The position numbers were made by a program, and so were the translations under genes. The notes beneath the pieces were generated by a model. It was given only the letters and a program-made list of their open reading frames with translations. It was not told the DNA's origin and made no database searches. A DNA stretch of 58,732 bases from Bdellovibrionales bacterium (GTDB taxonomy: Bacteria > Bdellovibrionota > UBA1018). Location of the stretch: positions 1 through 58,732 of the forward strand of contig JAEUWC010000009.1 in the NCBI GenBank assembly GCA_016786465.1, given 5' to 3'. Below, piece after piece: positions 32,761-41,399 of the stretch; the stretch's first letter is position 1, and each line of letters opens with the position of its first letter.

Positions 32761-33885
32761 ATGGATCAGACCGTCACAGACTACAATGCAACGCGCTTTT
32801 CCGAAGACCGGGGAACGCTTTGCCACGCGCCTTCGGTCAATCTGAACTTTGAACAAACCGGAAACGCCACCGCCTGTTGCTACAATCGGCGCTTCATTTT
32901 AGGGCGCTACCCGGCGCAAACGGTTTCTGAAATTTGGGAAGGCGCGCGCATTCACCAGATGCGCGAACTTTTGGCCAAAGGCGACCTTTCGCAAGGTTGC
33001 CAGCTTTGCATGCAACAGCTTCAAGCCCGGAACTATTCAGGCCTTCGGGCACGCCCGTTTGACGGAATGAATCGAAATCCAAAAGCCAAACATTCAGACG
33101 GCCCCGTGCCTAGAATGATGGAATTTGAACTGAGCAACGTCTGCAATTTGGAATGCGTGATGTGTAACGGTTACTTTTCGTCGTCGATTCGAAAAAACCG
33201 CGAAAGGTTGGAACCGCAAAAGAACGTCTATGACGAAGCGTTTGTCGAACAACTGGTTCCCTATTTGCCCTACCTGCTGCAAACCAAGTTCCTAGGCGGC
33301 GAACCCTTCTTGAATCCGATTTACTACAAGATCTGGGAAAAGATTGTGGAAGTGAATCCATCGATTGACGCGTGCATCACCACCAACGCAACGATCATGA
33401 ATAAAAAGGTCAAAGACCTGATCTTTAAGCTGAAACCCTCGTTCATCATTTCTTGCGATTCTTTGGACAAAAAAACCTATGAATCCATTCGTGTGAATGC
33501 AAGCTTCGATGCCTTTATTGAAAATCTGGGCGTCTTTATGAAAGCTTCTTCTTACGCCGGGAAATTCATGGCTTTTTCGGTTTGCCCAATGGTCAACAAC
33601 TGGAAGACGCTTCCGCAGATTCTTCAATTTGCGAACGAAAACACGATTTGCCTTGGAATCAACACGGTGGTCTGGCCGCCCCAATTGAGCATCAAGAATC
33701 TGGAACCGGGCGAAATCTTGAAAATCATCGTCTATCTTGAATCTCAATTTGCTCCAGATTTGGCACGCCATTCGAACTGGTGGGTCCGCAACAACTTTCA
33801 CACCTATCAGGACATGCTGAAACAGTTCCGCTACTGGGCAGCAGAAAAAGTCGGACGCCCCGCAGAAGCGGTGACCCATGCATAG
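32761..33885 (+). CDS. radical SAM protein with twitch-type Cys clusters
   Basis: A 374-residue protein. The radical SAM motif is CNLECVMC (Cys128, Cys132, Cys135), followed by the GGEP motif (FLGGEPFLNP) and TTNATIMN. Before it, an unusual N-terminal part has Cys21, Cys39, Cys40, Cys80 and Cys83 (ATACCYNRR; GCQLCMQQ), like half of a SPASM or twitch auxiliary iron-sulfur site placed N-terminally. Such enzymes modify peptides, sugars or lipids. It sits between a GT2-methyltransferase and the DUF6624 protein and overlaps the latter by 8 bp. Its substrate is unknown. Confidence 0.85.
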   Translation: MDQTVTDYNATRFSEDRGTLCHAPSVNLNFEQTGNATACCYNRRFILGRYPAQTVSEIWEGARIHQMRELLAKGDLSQGCQLCMQQLQARNYSGLRARPFDGMNRNPKAKHSDGPVPRMMEFELSNVCNLECVMCNGYFSSSIRKNRERLEPQKNVYDEAFVEQLVPYLPYLLQTKFLGGEPFLNPIYYKIWEKIVEVNPSIDACITTNATIMNKKVKDLIFKLKPSFIISCDSLDKKTYESIRVNASFDAFIENLGVFMKASSYAGKFMAFSVCPMVNNWKTLPQILQFANENTICLGINTVVWPPQLSIKNLEPGEILKIIVYLESQFAPDLARHSNWWVRNNFHTYQDMLKQFRYWAAEKVGRPAEAVTHA

Positions 33886-34480
33886 CGTGGCGGATTCGGG
33901 ATTTGCAAAACGCCTGATCGAACTGAAGAAACGTGAAGACGAACTTCGACAAAATGCATTGGGCCCAAATCAAAACTGGGATGGTGATTTAAAAGCTTGG
34001 AAAGCGCACCAAGAAGAAGCGGCACAAGAAATGGATGCTTACTTGTCCAAGTGGGGGTGGCCCGGTTTCTTAAGCGTGGGCTTTGAGGGTGCGCAAGCCG
34101 CTGGCGGCTTGATCAGCAGCCTTTGGAGCAGACCCGATTTCATGCGAAAGTGCCTTCCTTTGATCGAACAGTCCTATCGGTTCGGCGACATTTGGGGCGA
34201 CTGGTTCGCACGGCTGTATGACACTGTGATGTTCTTCGAAGGCAAGCCACAAGTCTATGGCACCTTCTTGCATTGGAATCCCGCCGGAAAGTTGGTTCCC
34301 TGGACTTTGGTGGACCCTGAAAAAGTCGACGCACGACGGGGTGCAATGGAACTCGAGACTCTTGCATCTTACGTGGAAAGAAGGGAACGCGAAGTCCAAC
34401 ATTTGGGCTGGGCACCGCCCTGGGACTGGCGTGAAAGCGCTTGGACCCGGCTACAGGTCTTGACCGGCGAATCACCGTAG
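33878..34480 (+). CDS. DUF6624-like protein
   Basis: A 200-residue protein without known function. The pattern WGWPGFLSVGFEGAQAAGGLI, FMRKCLPLIEQSYRFGDI, LYDTVMFFEGKPQVYGTF, VDPEKVDARRGAMELETLASYV matches what I recall of DUF6624 (WP-VG-GA-A; DRV-GkpQ-YGT; DPE-VDARR). No signal peptide or membrane segment. It overlaps the radical SAM gene by 8 bp, so the two are probably co-expressed and may act together. Confidence 0.72.
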   Translation: MHSVADSGFAKRLIELKKREDELRQNALGPNQNWDGDLKAWKAHQEEAAQEMDAYLSKWGWPGFLSVGFEGAQAAGGLISSLWSRPDFMRKCLPLIEQSYRFGDIWGDWFARLYDTVMFFEGKPQVYGTFLHWNPAGKLVPWTLVDPEKVDARRGAMELETLASYVERREREVQHLGWAPPWDWRESAWTRLQVLTGESP

Positions 34481-34496
34481 TCCTATCATCCAAGCC

Positions 34497-36479
34497 ATGG
34501 CGAAAAAGAAGATTGGAATCGTAACCTTCGAGTTTCCCGGGCTGACAAAAAATGGAGGCATCGGGACCGCCTACGGTCGCTTGGCCGATTTGCTTCACGA
34601 AGCGGGGCATGAAGTTTCGGTTTTTTTTGTGTGCATCGAAGAATCCAATTCGAAGCTGGTCAGCGAAGTACAAAAAAATGCAAAGGCCGTGTCTAAAAAG
34701 AAAAAGTATCCGATTTCCATCATTCTCACCAAATCAGAATGGCACTACGGAAACGTCTGGGGCGTTGCGCGCGCGGCCGCGGTTCACGACACGCTGAAGG
34801 ATCGCCATTTCGACATTCTTCACTTTCACGATGGCCTGGGGCTGGGAACACTGGTTTTAAAGAATAAGCACCTAGGGTTGGGATTTCAAAATACAGAAAT
34901 CGTTGTCGGGTTACATGGATCTTCGGGTTGGCACTGGGAAGGGCAGCGCTTCTTTTTTTCGTCTCCACCTGAATACATTCAAGGGACGATGGAACGCGAA
35001 CAAGTCGAATGGGCAGACACCGTGGTCAGTCCAAGTCGATACATGGTTGACTACTATAAAGGATTGAAGTGGAAAGTCGACTCGGATGCCGAAATCATTC
35101 CAAACTGTAATCGTTTCGGTTCATCGGCCGTTTTGAAAAAGGGTCTGGTTCGTTCACGCCCGGTTAGCCGGCTGGTTTTCTTTGGCCGACTGGAACCCCG
35201 CAAAGGATTGATCGTATTTCTGAACGCTTTGAAGATTATCGCGATGGGGATTCGCCGCAAGGGTGCGCAAAAAACCAAGTTACCCGTTACTTTTTTGGGC
35301 CGCGATACCGAATCTGAAAATGGATTTTCAGGTCTGCGCTTGATTCAAGAAGCGGCATCTGAACTTTCCGATGTGTTTCACTTCAAAGCACATACGCACT
35401 TTTCGCAACCTGACTGCGAAGCTTTTTTTCAAAAGCATCCGGATTCACTGATCTGCATGCCTTCCCTTTTGGACAATTCGCCTTACGCCGTGGTCGAGGC
35501 TTTAGAGCAAGGTTTGAATTTCATTTCAAGCAATCACGGAGGCCAAAAGGAACTGATCGATTCTGATTACGCCAAGGATGCTACTTGTGCGCCTGAACCC
35601 TGGGAACTAGCTAAGAAAATTGTTTTTCGCATGACCGTTCCCAGCCCAGTACCCAGACCGGCCCTTTCCGTTTTGGAAGCAAATCGAATGTGGCTGGACT
35701 TTCACCTCGACAGAAAAGCAAGGTCCGTAAAAAAGCCGGCTTCACTTCGCAAAGCCGTTCCTTTTTCGGTTGTGATTACAGTCGGCTTTGATCTTGGATC
35801 CCTGGAAGACACTTTGAAAAGTGTGACCCGGAAGCGTGGCCCCAAAGAAATCGTGGTGGTTCGTTACGGCTACCTTCGACGTGATCAAGAAAAGGCTTTC
35901 GAAGAAATTCGCACGGCATACAGCCGAAAAGTCCGCTTTCATCACGGTGAAGAAGCGTCGCCTTGGGATGCCTACCGTTTCGCGCTATCCAAGGTGTCGG
36001 TAAAAAAGGTCCTGATCCTGCGTCCGGGTGACGAACTCAGTCCGGACGGTTTTGAAATCATCCAAAAATGCCTGAGCCGATCGGAAAAGAAAGTCACCCT
36101 GTTTGGGTATGCCCGGGGAAAGGTCAGCTTCTTGCCGCCGCCGATGGAACTGAATTACTTGAGCTATTGTCCGTCGATCGAAAACTTCCCTGTCTTGTTG
36201 GACAAAAATGCCGTGTCCAAGTCGATGGTTTCGCACGAAAGCCATCAAATCGGCGCTCAGAACGAAATGGCCCTTCGGGGTCTTTTTAAGAAAGATGAAA
36301 TCGAAATGGTCCCTCAGGTCATCCTGGGCTCGGAATCGAGAAGCGCATTTTCTCCTTATGCGACAGCGAACTCGGAGACGATTTTTAGCCGATTTGAAAT
36401 GCTTCGCAATCACATGCCGATTGAGCATGTGAAGAATATGGAACTGGCGGCGGGACTGCTTTTAGGAACTAGCCGGTGA
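34497..36479 (+). CDS. glycosyltransferase family 4 with C-terminal GT-A-like domain
   Basis: A 660-residue cytosolic enzyme. Residues 1-400 are a GT4 (GT-B fold): IGIVTFEFPGLTKNGGIGTAYGRLADLLHEAGHEV opens the Rossmann part, VFFGRLEPRKGL and MPSLLDNSPYAVVEALEQGL (the E-x7-E-like nucleotide-sugar site) are clear. Residues about 415-640 resemble a degenerate GT2 fold: FSVVITVGFDLGSLEDTLKSV, and LRPGDELSPDGF in place of DxD. The second domain may be inactive. The next gene starts in its stop codon (GTGA overlap). Confidence 0.85.
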   Translation: MAKKKIGIVTFEFPGLTKNGGIGTAYGRLADLLHEAGHEVSVFFVCIEESNSKLVSEVQKNAKAVSKKKKYPISIILTKSEWHYGNVWGVARAAAVHDTLKDRHFDILHFHDGLGLGTLVLKNKHLGLGFQNTEIVVGLHGSSGWHWEGQRFFFSSPPEYIQGTMEREQVEWADTVVSPSRYMVDYYKGLKWKVDSDAEIIPNCNRFGSSAVLKKGLVRSRPVSRLVFFGRLEPRKGLIVFLNALKIIAMGIRRKGAQKTKLPVTFLGRDTESENGFSGLRLIQEAASELSDVFHFKAHTHFSQPDCEAFFQKHPDSLICMPSLLDNSPYAVVEALEQGLNFISSNHGGQKELIDSDYAKDATCAPEPWELAKKIVFRMTVPSPVPRPALSVLEANRMWLDFHLDRKARSVKKPASLRKAVPFSVVITVGFDLGSLEDTLKSVTRKRGPKEIVVVRYGYLRRDQEKAFEEIRTAYSRKVRFHHGEEASPWDAYRFALSKVSVKKVLILRPGDELSPDGFEIIQKCLSRSEKKVTLFGYARGKVSFLPPPMELNYLSYCPSIENFPVLLDKNAVSKSMVSHESHQIGAQNEMALRGLFKKDEIEMVPQVILGSESRSAFSPYATANSETIFSRFEMLRNHMPIEHVKNMELAAGLLLGTSR

Positions 36480-37213
36480 AAAAACGACAAGTTGTCTTCA
36501 CTTTCATTCACGAAGCCGAAGCACCCCAAGCGCAGGTGATGTTTGAATCGGTCAAAAAACATCATCAACTTTTTCAGTCTGAAATTTTCCGAATTGAAAG
36601 CGAAGGCTCCCAGCTGACTGAACTGATTCGCTCGGTGGGTTTAGAACAAGCCCGTGCCACTTGGATTCCAAGACTTTGCCTTAGGATTTTCGAAAGAAAA
36701 GACGTCGAGCAGATCCTGTATATGGATCCGGGATCTTACCTTTTCAAAAAGTTAGATTTTGTTCATTCGCCGACACCCGGAAAAAATGTGGCCTTGATTC
36801 CCAGAATTTTAGGAGAAGAAACTGAAGGAGCCACGATTCAAGGTTCCATTTTTGATTCAGGGATTCTGAGTTTAAGAAAATCACCACAGACGATCACGTT
36901 CCTGAACCGCTGGGTCGCCGAAGGGGCTCGTTTTCTGGACCTAAGTCCTGCACTTTACGACTGTGTCGAAGTCATCCGCGATCGATCTGTCGCCGTGGCC
37001 TATTGGAATATTCAGCGCCGCAGCTGGAATCGAAAGTCAGTCACCCTTTTCAATTTCCGCGGCTTTGATCCTGAACGCCCATATCGACTTTCGGCGGAAT
37101 CCGCCCTTTTCACCGAGAACCTTCCCCACCTTCGAGGACTGGTCGAAGGCTATCGACGTCAACTGGAGAAACAGCAAAAGCCTGAATCGGATTCTCTGAT
37201 ACTTTGGAACTGA
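36476..37213 (+). CDS. GT-A glycosyltransferase, GT8-like
   Basis: A 245-residue protein resembling a small GT8-type transferase. ILYMDPGSYLFKKLDF corresponds to the metal-binding LYLDxDxxV strand (though DPG replaces DxD), FDSGILSLRK to the NSG acceptor loop, and VAYWNIQRR to the NIAYWNLHxR pattern often seen in bacterial polysaccharide clusters. The GTG start overlaps the previous stop. Because DxD is altered, the metal dependence is uncertain. It ends 6 bases before the convergent large glycosyltransferase. Confidence 0.72.
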   Translation: MKKRQVVFTFIHEAEAPQAQVMFESVKKHHQLFQSEIFRIESEGSQLTELIRSVGLEQARATWIPRLCLRIFERKDVEQILYMDPGSYLFKKLDFVHSPTPGKNVALIPRILGEETEGATIQGSIFDSGILSLRKSPQTITFLNRWVAEGARFLDLSPALYDCVEVIRDRSVAVAYWNIQRRSWNRKSVTLFNFRGFDPERPYRLSAESALFTENLPHLRGLVEGYRRQLEKQQKPESDSLILWN

Positions 37214-37219
37214 TCAGGG

Positions 37220-39418
37220 TCAGTTGGGCAGATATTCAATCGCGCGTATGCGCAAAGCCGTGCCATCACTAGCCATCAACATCTGAAGATCGCCTGCCTT
37301 TTCTGAAGGCCGATCACACTGAAATTCCAAAAGATTGGCGCCCTTCTTTAAGCGCCTTTCCTGAGTCACGGGTCCGCTGGTCAATTCATCGGACTGATAG
37401 CGAAACCCAAGCCAGGAATCCTGTGCGGCGTGAATGTCGACACGAAGCTTGAAGGTCCTGAACTTCTTAGGGCAAGGAAGCAAAACCCGGGGGTCTTTAC
37501 CCGCCGGCTTCAGTTGAAGCATCTTTTCGCGAAATCCGCTGAATGCACTTTGTACTTCCAGCTTTCTAAGTTCCTGATCGCGCATCACCCATCTTTGGGC
37601 CAAGGCATCGCGACTGATCTTTTGAACATCCGTGCGGTCCGGAGAAACCACGCGCCGATCCGTGATCTGCCAGGTCCTTTCGCGATCTTGGTCCATCATT
37701 CCGTGAAAAAGGCTGAAATAAGGACGAAGATCCTGGCCCGCGATCTTGGGAAGCGTCTTCAGTCGGTGCTTCAATGTTGCTGGAACGGGCAGATCGAAAG
37801 TACGGTTTTCCGCATGGCGTCTGTACCAACACAGGGCTTCGGGGCAGGTTTGAAAATTTTTCCCTGCCAGAATGGCCCTAAGGAATAGATCGAAGTCTTC
37901 CCAAGCGAATTCTGGATTCTCGTCAAACCCATTCAATTCCAAGAAAGTCGCCTTTCGAAACAAAGAATTCGTGTCGCCGATTGGACTGAGCATCAGTGCC
38001 TGATTCAGGTCGCCCGACGTGGGAAGCCAACGGTGGACCTTCGAAGTCAGATGCGCGTCCGCTGCATCGCCAAAGAAACGATCCAGTCCGCAGACCAAGA
38101 CATCGGCCTTAGTTCGGGCCTGCACATCCAAAAGAACTTCAACTTCGTTGGGTTTGGCGACGTTGTCGTCATCCATGAAAAGTAAAAATTCCGACCGCGC
38201 GATCCGTGCAGCAAGATTCCTTGCAGCTTCGGGACCTTTGCGCTTGGGTTGGCGAATGACCTGAATTCCCGGCAATCCTTCCAGTTCGTTTAGGTACGCC
38301 TTCGCAGAAGTCATATCGCTTGCGTCATCAACCACGATGATTTCATCGGGCCGATACGTTTGTGAAAATAAGGAATGAAGCGCGATTTCCAGGAAGTGCG
38401 GACGATTTCGATGCGCAATGCAGACAGCAATTGAAGACTTTGCCTTCTTTTTTCCGACCTTTTTTGCGTTCTGTGCCGCAGATTTTGCAGCCTTGGGCAG
38501 CGGAAACTTTACTTCCGCGAAAGACGTCAGGAATCCAAGATCTTGCGCTTCGAAGAGGGTTCCAGTAGTCCCCAAAGAATCCAAATCCGATGTTCGAATC
38601 TGAAAAGACACCTGCATTTCTTGCAGGCGCGCGATCAAACGGTTTTGGGTGCGCAGCTGAGAAAGCGCGGGTCGCGAAATCCAAAAGATCACTTCGAGAT
38701 CCGAAGGATTGGAATAAGTACAAATTTGATCGAAGACCTGTTCGGACCTTGCTTGAGAAATAAAAGGGTCTTGAAAAATCCAAGTCTTGGACTTTGAAGC
38801 GGGCTTGGACTTCCTTGATGGCTTCAATCCTTGAAAGCAGACCTGGTGCCTGGATGGAACTTTCCAACCTGACCTTTGAGCCCATTGGAAACCATCCTGC
38901 GTCGAAAGCACTTGATCGGCACCTTCAAAAGTTCTGCGTTCAAGGTCCAGTCTTTGTAGGTCATCAAAGCTTGAACAAAGGCGGTCCGTGGCTTCCAGTT
39001 CAAATTCCAGCGGACGATCGTGAAGGACGCAAAGTTCCGTTTCCAGAAACGCGAGTCCGACCTTTTTCGCTTGGACACAGAAAAAACCCGGCGCCCCTGA
39101 ATCTTGAAAATAAACCGCATCGAACTGGGCGTCCCGAAGCTGGTTGAGAATCGCCTGAGCGCGCCGTTCTAGTTCCGTTCCAATAGGGTCAGCTTGAGGT
39201 TCGCGAATGCTGACCAGGTGAATTCCCTTTTTTGAGAAATAATCCTGCCAATCATGGAAACGCGCATCTTCCGGACACTGCGCCGATGAATAGATCACCG
39301 TCAATTGCGCGGACTTTGACCATTGTTTCAAAAGACCCGAATGAAAGCGTCCCGCAGGCGAGCCCAGATTCAGCTCGGAAAGCTCGGTCACAACTAATGC
39401 GATCCGCCGACTTTTCAT
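37220..39418 (-). CDS. multi-domain glycosyltransferase (GT4-like + GT2 + beta-domain)
   Basis: A 732-residue protein. Residues 1-300 look like the first half of a GT4 fold (IALVVTELSELNLGSPAGRFHSGLL) with no clear catalytic site. A basic Ala/Lys linker (PKAAKSAAQNAKKVGKKKAK) leads to a full GT2 domain (about 345-560) with SIAVCIAHRNRPHFL, EIIVVDDAS and FMDDDN. The last 90 residues are beta-rich (TFKLRVDIHAAQDSWLGFRYQ) and may be carbohydrate-binding. It begins 5 bases after the PqqD gene, so the two are one operon. Confidence 0.85.
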   Translation of the reverse strand: MKSRRIALVVTELSELNLGSPAGRFHSGLLKQWSKSAQLTVIYSSAQCPEDARFHDWQDYFSKKGIHLVSIREPQADPIGTELERRAQAILNQLRDAQFDAVYFQDSGAPGFFCVQAKKVGLAFLETELCVLHDRPLEFELEATDRLCSSFDDLQRLDLERRTFEGADQVLSTQDGFQWAQRSGWKVPSRHQVCFQGLKPSRKSKPASKSKTWIFQDPFISQARSEQVFDQICTYSNPSDLEVIFWISRPALSQLRTQNRLIARLQEMQVSFQIRTSDLDSLGTTGTLFEAQDLGFLTSFAEVKFPLPKAAKSAAQNAKKVGKKKAKSSIAVCIAHRNRPHFLEIALHSLFSQTYRPDEIIVVDDASDMTSAKAYLNELEGLPGIQVIRQPKRKGPEAARNLAARIARSEFLLFMDDDNVAKPNEVEVLLDVQARTKADVLVCGLDRFFGDAADAHLTSKVHRWLPTSGDLNQALMLSPIGDTNSLFRKATFLELNGFDENPEFAWEDFDLFLRAILAGKNFQTCPEALCWYRRHAENRTFDLPVPATLKHRLKTLPKIAGQDLRPYFSLFHGMMDQDRERTWQITDRRVVSPDRTDVQKISRDALAQRWVMRDQELRKLEVQSAFSGFREKMLQLKPAGKDPRVLLPCPKKFRTFKLRVDIHAAQDSWLGFRYQSDELTSGPVTQERRLKKGANLLEFQCDRPSEKAGDLQMLMASDGTALRIRAIEYLPN

Positions 39419-39423
39419 CCCAA

Positions 39424-39753
39424 TCAGCGAACCAGGCGGGCTCGTTCAAGTTTTGCGATCAACTTCCGAGCTTCCGCCGCTAGGACGTCGGACGAAACCC
39501 GATGCTTCCTTTCAAGTCGCTTGACGATTGTCGCCAAGCTGCGCTTTCCGTCGATCAAGGTCCAAAATTCTGCGGCGATTCGGTCTAACTTGTAGACGTG
39601 ACGTGTGTCATTTTCATGAATCAAAGTCACATCGCCCTTGGGTGACTTCTGATGCAGCACGCCATCTCCCACTTTCAATATGGTTGAAAGGCCGTTCTTA
39701 TTATTCGGCTTAGAAGAAAACTTCTTTTTTTTCTGGGTTTGCTTCATATTCAT
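39424..39753 (-). CDS. PqqD-family peptide-recognition protein (RRE)
   Basis: A 109-residue protein. From about residue 25 it follows the PqqD pattern: VGDGVLHQKSPKGDVTLIH, then VYKLDRIAAEFWTLIDGKRSLATIVKRLERKHRVSSDVLAAEARKLI with the family's hallmark WxLIDG (consensus WELLDG). PqqD-like domains bind the leader peptide of a RiPP precursor and hand it to the modifying enzyme. The Lys-rich first 20 residues are extra. Start ATG 39753 (or 39747). It is divergent from the S74-domain protein and YcaO/SagB genes across 46 bases, which places a recognition element beside its likely client. Confidence 0.82.
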   Translation of the reverse strand: MNMKQTQKKKKFSSKPNNKNGLSTILKVGDGVLHQKSPKGDVTLIHENDTRHVYKLDRIAAEFWTLIDGKRSLATIVKRLERKHRVSSDVLAAEARKLIAKLERARLVR

Positions 39754-39799
39754 TAACGTACTCAAACTTTTGACCAAATGGCAAGCGGACGGGATCAGA

Positions 39800-40372
39800 A
39801 TGGAAAAAAGAACAACTGAAAATCAAAAGAAGCCTTCGAAGCCTGGATTCCAGTTTGGTGACCTAAAGAAGATTGCCACGACTGACTACATCGGCAGCAA
39901 CGAATGGGGCGAATTCGCAAGTACGACCGGCTGGGCAGATCCTTCTAGCCCCGACATGAAAGGCCGACGAAACGACTACTTTTTGGAATTATCAGGCGGT
40001 GGTGGATCCGGTTCTTCTTCCGGGGGTGGAAGCGGCAGCGGTTCTTCGCCATCCGATATTCGCTTGAAAGACGAAATCAGCCCAATGCAGGCTGCCTTGG
40101 AAAAACTGCTTCAGCTTCAAGGGGTTCAGTTTTCTTGGAAAGAGAATCAATCGCGGGACTTGGGCTTTGTGGCTCAGAATGTCGAGTCGATTTTTCCGGA
40201 ATTGGTCGAACTTTCAGATTCTACCGACGAAACTTCGATCAAGCGAGTCCGCTACGGTCATCTAACGGCCGTGATTGTCGAAGCCCTTCGCGAAATGAAA
40301 GCCAAGCACGAACACGAAATTTCGACCTTGATGGATCGAATCGAAAAATTGGAGCGAAAGCTCGGCCACTAA
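39800..40372 (+). CDS. small S74-domain protein with Gly/Ser-rich segment; candidate RiPP-like substrate
   Basis: A 190-residue protein. Residues 1-64 are polar and contain FQFGDLKKIATTDYIGSNEWGEF. Residues 65-83 are only Gly and Ser (SGGGGSGSSSGGGSGSGSS). SDIRLKDEI (85-93) is the conserved start of the peptidase S74 intramolecular chaperone, at which known members cleave themselves just before the Ser. LGFVAQNVESIFPELV and RYGHLTAVIVEALREMK complete the domain, and a coiled coil ends it. S74 domains normally end large phage tail fibres; here the passenger is tiny. It lies 2 bp upstream of the YcaO gene. GGGA precedes the ATG. I infer a modified, self-cleaved passenger. Confidence 0.85.
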   Translation: MEKRTTENQKKPSKPGFQFGDLKKIATTDYIGSNEWGEFASTTGWADPSSPDMKGRRNDYFLELSGGGGSGSSSGGGSGSGSSPSDIRLKDEISPMQAALEKLLQLQGVQFSWKENQSRDLGFVAQNVESIFPELVELSDSTDETSIKRVRYGHLTAVIVEALREMKAKHEHEISTLMDRIEKLERKLGH

Positions 40373-40373
40373 G

Positions 40374-41399
40374 ATGGTTGGCTTAGCCCGGGACAACTTG
40401 GACCTTTTTCTGTGGATTCAAAGAAACCGCAGACGCCTAGATCTTTGCATTACTGAAAACCTTCCTTATAGTCGATTGATCGGGGCCCCGGCCTATTCGG
40501 TCATGATGAAGGTGGGTCGGTTTATTCAGGCGGGGTACGGATATGATCCGTCCCCCATGATTTCATTGAACAAGGCATTTTCAGAAGTCGTCGAACGCCA
40601 GTATTACGTTCACCAAGGCGGCCTATCGACAAGTGGCTACGCGACCCATTTCGTTCCGGAAGCAGCGCAGACGGCTGCGCGCCTAGAACTGATCGAGAGG
40701 GACGCATTTCTGACCCATTTCCTGACCGAGACTGCTTTTTCTGAAATTGCCAATAACGAGGTTTTTTGCCCCGCGATTGATTGGGATGGAATTCGCAAGC
40801 GGCTTAGGAAAAAAGGCTGCTCGATCTCGCTTTATCGAATGAATTCTGACTTTCAGGTCCACGCGGTTTTGGCGATTGTGCGAGGGGACCAAAACGTCGT
40901 GCCGTTTGGGATGAAAATTGCGGCTTCCGTTTCCACCCAGTCGCTGGACGCAGCCGCACAATCCGCGATTTTGGAGTCCACTGCCTGCGCGTCCGGGATC
41001 ATTTTTGCGCCACGTGGCTTAAGCCTTAAGGCCCCCATCAACGCGTTCCGATTTCGAATTCTCAGTCAGGGGCGCGGAATCCCGTCAGTTCACACCTCGG
41101 CGGCTTGTCATTTTAAATATTCGCGTGAATTCAAAAACGTTTATCTAAAAGGACCCAAAAAACCATGGCCACTTGGCACGCGCCCCATTGACCAGGTCCA
41201 AGTGGTCCGCGTGAAGCCAAAGATTCCCGTATTGGCGAGCATTCCGCTGATTTGCTACCGAGCGACTGATCCCAAGCTTCAGCACCTTTTCTTTGGGGTC
41301 GCAAAACCCAGCTACTTCAACCACGAACGACTGAAGCGAATGGGAGGGATGAAAACCCAAAGCGGGTTTCCGTCCAAAAACCCTCATCCCTTTCCATGA
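40374..41399 (+). CDS. YcaO-family cyclodehydratase
   Basis: A 341-residue YcaO protein, the ATP-dependent enzyme class that turns Cys, Ser or Thr of RiPP precursors into azolines (or makes thioamides/amidines). The nucleotide-binding Glu elements are visible: EVVER (71-75), ELIERD (105-110) and AAQSAILES (near 195). TSGYATHFVPEAAQTAA is the usual YcaO loop, and the C-terminus ends in NPHPFP, the Pro-rich tail needed for activity in azoline-forming YcaO enzymes. One base separates it from the S74 protein stop, and it overlaps the SagB-like gene by 4 bp. There is no fused or adjacent E1-like (ocin-ThiF) partner. Confidence 0.88.
   Translation: MVGLARDNLDLFLWIQRNRRRLDLCITENLPYSRLIGAPAYSVMMKVGRFIQAGYGYDPSPMISLNKAFSEVVERQYYVHQGGLSTSGYATHFVPEAAQTAARLELIERDAFLTHFLTETAFSEIANNEVFCPAIDWDGIRKRLRKKGCSISLYRMNSDFQVHAVLAIVRGDQNVVPFGMKIAASVSTQSLDAAAQSAILESTACASGIIFAPRGLSLKAPINAFRFRILSQGRGIPSVHTSAACHFKYSREFKNVYLKGPKKPWPLGTRPIDQVQVVRVKPKIPVLASIPLICYRATDPKLQHLFFGVAKPSYFNHERLKRMGGMKTQSGFPSKNPHPFP

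Noticed and set aside
33292-33879. A 195-codon open frame on the minus strand
   Set aside because: Antisense to the radical SAM protein, whose motifs are intact on the plus strand.
39992-40069. The Gly/Ser tract as a sequencing artefact or frameshift
   Set aside because: The frame is open and continues directly into a correctly placed S74 motif, and codons for Gly and Ser vary along the tract, so it reads as genuine coding sequence.
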